From Candidatus Delongbacteria bacterium (GTDB lineage: Bacteria; Delongbacteria; UBA4055), in contig JAFGUL010000144.1 of assembly GCA_016938535.1 (NCBI GenBank), positions 1 to 10,106 of the forward strand: 10,106 nucleotides of DNA, given 5' to 3'. Position numbers and translations under genes: made by a program. Under the pieces are notes generated by a model. It saw only the letters and a list, made by a program, of their open reading frames with translations, ran no database searches and had not been told where the DNA came from. Position 1 is the stretch's first letter; the number at the start of each line of letters is the position of its first letter. Positions 6,283 through 10,106 of the stretch are shown here, one piece after another.

Positions 6283-6665
6283 TTATCTTTTTTCGGTAAA
6301 GTTAGTATCCTCTGATATTCGCTGTATATGAACTCGCCGTAAGAGACAACCTTTCCGTCCACAAAGCACTTCCACTCGTATTCACCGTCATCTGAGGCAG
6401 CTTTGAAATCTGAAGGAAAATACACAAATCCCCAGTCATCTTTTTTTACTTTGATATTCTTCTCGAATTTTTCAGTTCCGCTCTTCTTCGAGACTACAAA
6501 AAGAGCCTCATATTCTTCTGCGGAACCGTTCTTATCCCTCACTCCGAGCTGAATACCCGGGGATTCCGACTGCTGCCAGGAAGGAACTGGATCTTCGGCC
6601 GGTGAATTTGAAGCTGCAGAGATAAAAGAAAATAAAATGAGCGCTAAAATTGTTAAATATTTCAT
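6279..6665 (-). CDS. Small exported protein of unknown function
   Basis: 128 residues; I do not recognise a family. It opens with a Sec signal peptide (MKYLTILALILFSFISAAS), cleavage likely near residue 19, with no lipobox cysteine, so a free periplasmic protein is expected. The mature part is about 109 residues, starts Pro/Glu-rich, then is strand-rich with many charged and aromatic residues (YEALFVVSKK at 52-61, WGFVYFP at 78-84, YEWKCFVDGKVVSYGEF at 95-111) and ends Lys-rich. It reads like a single small beta-sandwich, possibly a carbohydrate- or protein-binding module. The only mature cysteine is in WKCFVDG. It has the best ribosome site in the window (GGAGGT, 4 bases before ATG) and its stop overlaps the RimK-like ATG. 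It may be highly expressed and may be a partner or substrate of the two modifying enzymes; that is inference. Confidence 0.8.
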   Translation of the reverse strand: MKYLTILALILFSFISAASNSPAEDPVPSWQQSESPGIQLGVRDKNGSAEEYEALFVVSKKSGTEKFEKNIKVKKDDWGFVYFPSDFKAASDDGEYEWKCFVDGKVVSYGEFIYSEYQRILTLPKKDK

Positions 6666-6669
6666 AAAA

Positions 6670-6675
6670 ACCTCC
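6670..6675 (-). promoter_or_regulatory. Strong Shine-Dalgarno site before the small exported protein
   Basis: GGAGGT on the minus strand lies 4 bases before the ATG at 6663-6665, in the 12-base gap after the McsA-like gene. It is the only site in this window with the full GGAGG core, suggesting more translation than for its operon neighbours. Confidence 0.7.
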
Positions 6676-6677
6676 GG

Positions 6678-7214
6678 TTAGGTATTGATCATGGATTTGA
6701 TATCGTCCCTCAGAGCAGCCGCCAGTTCATAATTTTCAGATCTTACAGCTTTATTAAGCCTTTCTTCGAGATTTTTTATCCTCTGAGATCTCGACAGTGA
6801 TCTCTCCCTCATCATGCTGACATTCGATCCGGTTTCTCTAAAAAGATGTTCCTCGATCTCTTTTTCAAAAAATGTATAGCAGTAATCACACCCCGCGATA
6901 CCTTCCCTGACGATCCTGATATCGGGAGTTGAGCAGCCCGGACACTGCCTGACAGCAGTAATGCCGGGGCTTCCTGACTTCTTTCCGGGCTGAAAAGCCG
7001 GCTCAAAAAAACCGGAATTCAGTATCTTGAGGGTCTCAGAAAGTATCTGGTTTAAAGATCTTCCGAGCGGACCCTGTTTCAGTTCCGGATGACTTTTTAC
7101 AAACGACTGAAAGCATGAGGCGCATAAATTCATCTCCTCCTGTCCCCTGACCCCGTGTATCAGGATCTTGGAAAGTACATGAGGTGATCCGCATTTGTCA
7201 CATTTGATCATCAT
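6678..7214 (-). CDS. McsA-like protein: paired zinc-binding CxxC motifs and C-terminal UVR domain
   Basis: 178 residues, cytosolic. Four CxxC pairs are seen: C5/C8, C31/C34, C91/C94 and C109/C112, expected to form two zinc-binding sites. The C-terminus (about 145-176) has the UVR signature RIKNLEERLNKAVRSENYELAAALRDDIKSM split over residues 145-175, a helical hairpin that in UvrB/UvrC and McsA mediates protein contacts. This is the domain order of McsA, which in Firmicutes activates the arginine kinase McsB and controls CtsR and Clp proteolysis. Neither McsB nor CtsR is in the window. Its first ATG overlaps the lolD stop (ATGA), with GGAG upstream; a second ATG follows at once. The link to the Lol operon is probably simple co-transcription. 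Function here is not known. Confidence 0.88.
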   Translation of the reverse strand: MMIKCDKCGSPHVLSKILIHGVRGQEEMNLCASCFQSFVKSHPELKQGPLGRSLNQILSETLKILNSGFFEPAFQPGKKSGSPGITAVRQCPGCSTPDIRIVREGIAGCDYCYTFFEKEIEEHLFRETGSNVSMMRERSLSRSQRIKNLEERLNKAVRSENYELAAALRDDIKSMINT

Positions 7215-7873
7215 ATCACTCCGTCAACTATTTTTACGATCCTGTCAGCCTTTTCTGAAAGATTCTTATCGTGAGTTGCGATAATAAATGCGGTGTTCTT
7301 CTCCTTTGCCAGGCTCCACATTATATCGTGCAGGTTTTCTGATGATACATTATCAAGATTTCCCGAAGGTTCATCGGCGAGGATCAGTGATGGTCCGTTT
7401 ATCAGAGCCCGCGCAAAGGCGATCCTCTGCTGTTCTCCCCCGGAAAGCTCGCTGCTTTTGTGCATTTTCCTGTCTGACAGGCCTATTATTTCGAGAAGTT
7501 CTTCAGCTCTTTTTTTGAGGTCACTGTTGTTATCACCTTTAATAAGACCCGGAAGCATGATATTCTCTATAGCTGTAAATTCGGGAAGAAGATAGTGGAA
7601 CTGGAAAACAAAACCGAGATTTCTGTTCCTGAATTCCGCCAGCTTCCTGTCGTTATATTTTAGTATATTTTCACCGTTGAAATCTATCTCACCGCTGTCC
7701 GGCCTGTCGAGAGTGCCTATAAGGTTAAGCAGGGTTGACTTTCCCGCGCCGCTTTTACCCATTACAGCAACGATCTCGCCCTCAGATACTGAAAAATCGA
7801 TACCCTTGAGTACAGGTATATCCCTGTCCCCCATTCTGTACTTTTTATACAATTTCTTTACATTTACAAGCAT
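7211..7873 (-). CDS. lolD: Lipoprotein-releasing ABC transporter ATP-binding protein
   Basis: 220 residues, the usual LolD/MacB-type ATPase size. Walker A is GKSGAGKS (39-46), the Q-loop Q91, signature LSGGEQQR (143-150), Walker B LILADEP with E168, and the switch histidine H201. The strings VMGKSGAGKSTLLNLIGTLDRPDSG and GFVFQFHYLLPEFTAIENIMLP are characteristic of LolD and related FtsX-superfamily ATPases. It energises release of outer-membrane lipoproteins from the inner membrane to LolA. The adjacent LolC/E-type permease, 16 bases upstream, supports this over a macrolide or antimicrobial-peptide exporter. A ribosome site (AGGA) lies close before the ATG. Its stop overlaps the start of the McsA-like gene. 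Confidence 0.93.
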   Translation of the reverse strand: MLVNVKKLYKKYRMGDRDIPVLKGIDFSVSEGEIVAVMGKSGAGKSTLLNLIGTLDRPDSGEIDFNGENILKYNDRKLAEFRNRNLGFVFQFHYLLPEFTAIENIMLPGLIKGDNNSDLKKRAEELLEIIGLSDRKMHKSSELSGGEQQRIAFARALINGPSLILADEPSGNLDNVSSENLHDIMWSLAKEKNTAFIIATHDKNLSEKADRIVKIVDGVI

Positions 7874-7889
7874 TGTCCTACTCTTGGTT

Positions 7890-9110
7890 TCATTCGTCCC
7901 TTATTATCTGCGCAGGCAGCATTTTTCCCGCCTGTCTTGAAGGATATATAGTGGAAATAAATGTTAAAGTCAATGATACAATTCCTATTATGAGCAGATC
8001 GGCAGCTCTGATCTTTACCGGCATGGCGTTAATAAAATAAATGTCACCCGGAAGTGAAACGATCTGATATTTGAGCTGGATATAAGACACTCCAAGCCCG
8101 AGAAGCAGTCCGAAAGCTGTTCCGAGAACTCCGATGATCATACCCTGTATCATGAATATCCTCATTATCGTTTTTTTTGTCGCGCCCATCGCCATTAATA
8201 TACCGATCTCCTGCTTTTTTTCCATTACGATCATAATAAGGCTTGAAAGAATGTTAAATGCGGCGATAAGAACTATAAGGCTAAGAATAGTCCCCATCAT
8301 CATTTTCTCGATCTCCATCCATGCGTAAAGATTTTTGTGCATGTCTTTCCATGAAACAGCAGTTTTCGGGTATTCAAGGTCCATTTTGAGAATATCCCTT
8401 ACTTTATCGGTATGATCGATCGAAGAAAGCTGTACATACACTCCGTTTATTTTATCCTTCATCTTGAAAAGTCTCTGGGCCGATTTGAGAGATATGTAGG
8501 CCATTCCTCCGTCTATTTCGGCAAGTCCGGTCTCAAAGATCCCCGTGACCCTGAATTTCATTACGGGCGGTTGTGAAAAAGTGCTTGAAATTGCAGGTGA
8601 GATCACGAAAAGCTCGTTCCCTATGATAGAAGCAGTTTTATCCGCCATTCCTTTTCCGAGAATGATCCCGGGCAGAGTTTCATCCTCGCTTTCGAATTCT
8701 TTTGATCCTGCTATGATCTGATCTTCAAGCAGATTTACCGATGCCATAGTTTCGATGTCCACACCTCTTAACAAAGCACCCTCGGTATAGTCGCCTTTTA
8801 TCATTGCGTATGACTCAATAAAGGGTGAGTGACCGGTTATCAGAGAATCGGACATGAGCATGTTCTTTAAGTCCTGATCATATTCAAAAGGCCTGTCGTT
8901 GAAAGATCTGATCCTGATATGAGAATCGTTGGAAATAAAGCGCGTCATTACCTCTGATTCAAATCCGTTCATGACAGACATCACTATAACAAGAACCGCA
9001 ACACCGAGCATGATCCCGAAAAAAGAAATATAAGTTATCGTGGAGATAAAAGCCGTTTTTCTTTTGCTTCTCAGGTATCTTTTGGCTATGAAGAGTTCGA
9101 GTGATGGCAT
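7890..9110 (-). CDS. Lipoprotein-releasing system permease, LolC/LolE family
   Basis: 406 residues with the four-helix FtsX/LolCE layout: one helix near 21-46, a large periplasmic domain (about 47-270), then helices near 271-296, 318-344 and 370-389. Hallmarks are FIAKRYLRSKRK at the N-terminus, SVMNGFESEV (45-54), MEKKQEIGILMAMGAT (296-311, the coupling region to the ATPase) and STIYPSRQAGKMLPAQIIRDE at the end. It extracts lipidated proteins from the outer leaflet of the inner membrane with LolD. Only one permease gene is present, so a homodimer (as with LolF systems) or a second copy elsewhere is possible. C and E subtypes cannot be told apart here. It heads the six-gene operon; the ATG at 9108-9110 has only a weak ribosome site. 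Confidence 0.93.
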   Translation of the reverse strand: MPSLELFIAKRYLRSKRKTAFISTITYISFFGIMLGVAVLVIVMSVMNGFESEVMTRFISNDSHIRIRSFNDRPFEYDQDLKNMLMSDSLITGHSPFIESYAMIKGDYTEGALLRGVDIETMASVNLLEDQIIAGSKEFESEDETLPGIILGKGMADKTASIIGNELFVISPAISSTFSQPPVMKFRVTGIFETGLAEIDGGMAYISLKSAQRLFKMKDKINGVYVQLSSIDHTDKVRDILKMDLEYPKTAVSWKDMHKNLYAWMEIEKMMMGTILSLIVLIAAFNILSSLIMIVMEKKQEIGILMAMGATKKTIMRIFMIQGMIIGVLGTAFGLLLGLGVSYIQLKYQIVSLPGDIYFINAMPVKIRAADLLIIGIVSLTLTFISTIYPSRQAGKMLPAQIIRDE

Positions 9111-9141
9111 AAGGTCCGCTTTAATTTATTATTACATACTA

Positions 9142-9170
9142 AATATAACTAAGGCAGGATGGATTTACAA
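9142..9170 (-). promoter_or_regulatory. Sigma70-type promoter of the lol operon
   Basis: On the minus strand, -35 TTGTAA (9165-9170) and -10 TATATT (9142-9147) are separated by 17 bases in the 84-base gap after xerD. The predicted start near 9135 gives a leader of about 25 bases before the LolC/E ATG. No terminator is seen after xerD, so the operon may also receive read-through from it. Confidence 0.6.
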
Positions 9171-9194
9171 GTATATTAAGCGGGGTCTATAATC

Positions 9195-10094
9195 TCATCC
9201 TCTCGGGTGGTACTGCCTGTAAACCTGTTTAAGATGCTCTCTGTCTATATGAGTATAAATCTGCGTGGTAGAAATATCCGCATGACCGAGCATTTCCTGT
9301 ACCGATCTCAGATCCGCACCGCCCTCAAGTAAATGTGTAGCAAAAGAGTGCCTGAAAGAATGGGGGTGTATCTCAACTGAGAGATTTGCAAGCTGAACAT
9401 ATTTTCTCAGTATTTTCCAGAACCCCATTCTTGACATTCTGTTCCCCCTCGAATTCAGGAACAGAGTCCCCTTGTCCCTGCCCTTTGCCGCGAGTTCCGG
9501 TCTTAAATCGGAAAGATATCTTTTTAAATGTCTGACAGCGCTTGATCCGATAGGAATAATCCTTTCTTTGTTCCTTTTTCCTATCACTCGGATTATGCCT
9601 TCAGGAAAGATCACCGAATTATAGTCTATAGTTAAAAGTTCCGATATCCTGAGGCCGCATGCGTACATCACCTCGAGCATCGCTCTGTTCCTTAACCCGA
9701 GTGTCCCGTCCGACCCGGCAACTTCGAAAAGTTTTTCGATCTCATCAACGCTCATCACATCCGGTAGAGTTTTAGGCTGTTTAGGCATTTCGATATGCAT
9801 AGAAGGATTTGAAGTGACAATATCCTCATCTACTAAATACCTATGAAAATTCTTTACCGAAGAGATATTCCTGACCAGCGAAGCCGGTGCGAGTCCCATA
9901 TCCGCAAGAACTGAAATGAGGTCTCTGATATCGGAAGATCTGATCTTATCGGGATCTGTAATACCTCTGTTTTCAAGAAAATCTATATACCTTTTAAGAT
10001 CGTTGGCATATGATTCCAGGGTAAGTCTGCTCAAACCTTTGTTGAAAAGAAGGTTGTCGTAATAATTATCAAGCAGAGCAGAAAGCGGTTTCAT
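9195..10094 (-). CDS. xerD: Tyrosine recombinase XerD
   Basis: 299 residues, the standard XerC/XerD length. The N-terminal SAM-like DNA-binding domain (about 1-105) is followed by the catalytic domain with all expected residues: R149 in YACGLRISELL, K173 in GKRNKERIIP, H245 and R248 in HPHSFRHSFATHLLEGG, H271 in LGHADISTTQIYTHID, and nucleophile Y280. The C-terminus REHLKQVYRQYHPRG is typical of XerD rather than XerC. Together with XerC it resolves chromosome dimers at dif near the septum under FtsK control. No integron, phage or transposon gene is near it, so this is the housekeeping enzyme. The ATG (10092-10094) starts 12 bases from the window edge; the upstream GAG is a weak ribosome site, and any promoter lies outside the window. 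Confidence 0.93.
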   Translation of the reverse strand: MKPLSALLDNYYDNLLFNKGLSRLTLESYANDLKRYIDFLENRGITDPDKIRSSDIRDLISVLADMGLAPASLVRNISSVKNFHRYLVDEDIVTSNPSMHIEMPKQPKTLPDVMSVDEIEKLFEVAGSDGTLGLRNRAMLEVMYACGLRISELLTIDYNSVIFPEGIIRVIGKRNKERIIPIGSSAVRHLKRYLSDLRPELAAKGRDKGTLFLNSRGNRMSRMGFWKILRKYVQLANLSVEIHPHSFRHSFATHLLEGGADLRSVQEMLGHADISTTQIYTHIDREHLKQVYRQYHPRG

Positions 10095-10106
10095 AGCGGT
10101 TATCTC

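Noticed and set aside
9195..10094. XerD as a sign of a mobile element or integron
   Set aside because: Length, motifs and C-terminus are those of housekeeping XerD; no attachment repeats, cassette sites or phage genes are seen nearby, and no dif-like 28-base site was recognised in the window.

Overview
The window is moderately AT-rich bacterial DNA, densely coding, with ten protein genes and one tRNA; nine of the proteins run on the minus strand. The host is a diderm: it has a Lol-type lipoprotein-release transporter, an outer-membrane-type lipoprotein and XerD. It uses Shine-Dalgarno sites in most genes, and it carries an HD-GYP c-di-GMP hydrolase. A FemAB-type peptidoglycan transferase together with an ornithine/alanine-type racemase would fit a spirochaete, but a poorly cultured FCB-fringe phylum (Cloacimonadota or Delongbacteria type) fits about as well. 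The phylum cannot be fixed from sequence reading alone. I see no CRISPR array, insertion sequence, prophage gene or island boundary; this looks like core chromosome.

Layout by coordinate. 1-689 (-): 5' part of a FemAB/FemX-type aminoacyl transferase, cut by the window edge. 710-1513 (-): ZIP-family metal transporter (ZupT-like), 20 bases upstream of the former. 1514-1640: divergent intergenic region with a strong promoter for the next gene and a short tandem repeat before the ZIP gene. 1641-2789 (+): GAF-HD-GYP protein, convergent with and overlapping the end of an ornithine/alanine racemase-family gene (2786-3865, -), which follows a GNAT acetyltransferase (3874-4314, -; TTG start). 4448-4520 (-): tRNA-Lys(UUU) with its own promoter and a rho-independent terminator. 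4589-9110 (-): a tightly packed six-gene run, lolC/E - lolD - McsA-like protein - small exported protein - RimK-like ATP-grasp ligase - glutaminyl-peptide cyclotransferase lipoprotein, headed by a promoter at 9142-9170. 9195-10094 (-): xerD.

How the parts fit. The six-gene run has three ATGA stop/start overlaps and otherwise gaps of only 12-16 bases, so it is very likely one transcript. It couples a lipoprotein export machine (LolC/E-LolD) to a lipoprotein that should make N-terminal pyroglutamate outside the cytoplasm, and to a cytosolic RimK-type ligase that should add glutamate or another amino acid to an acceptor. The small secreted protein between them is the least explained member. A second theme is the cell wall: a FemAB-type bridge-forming enzyme and a D-amino-acid-forming racemase lie about 2 kb apart in separate units. 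Four promoters in the window share the layout TTGnnn - 17 bases - TATATT, which gives a consistent picture of the housekeeping promoter of this organism.
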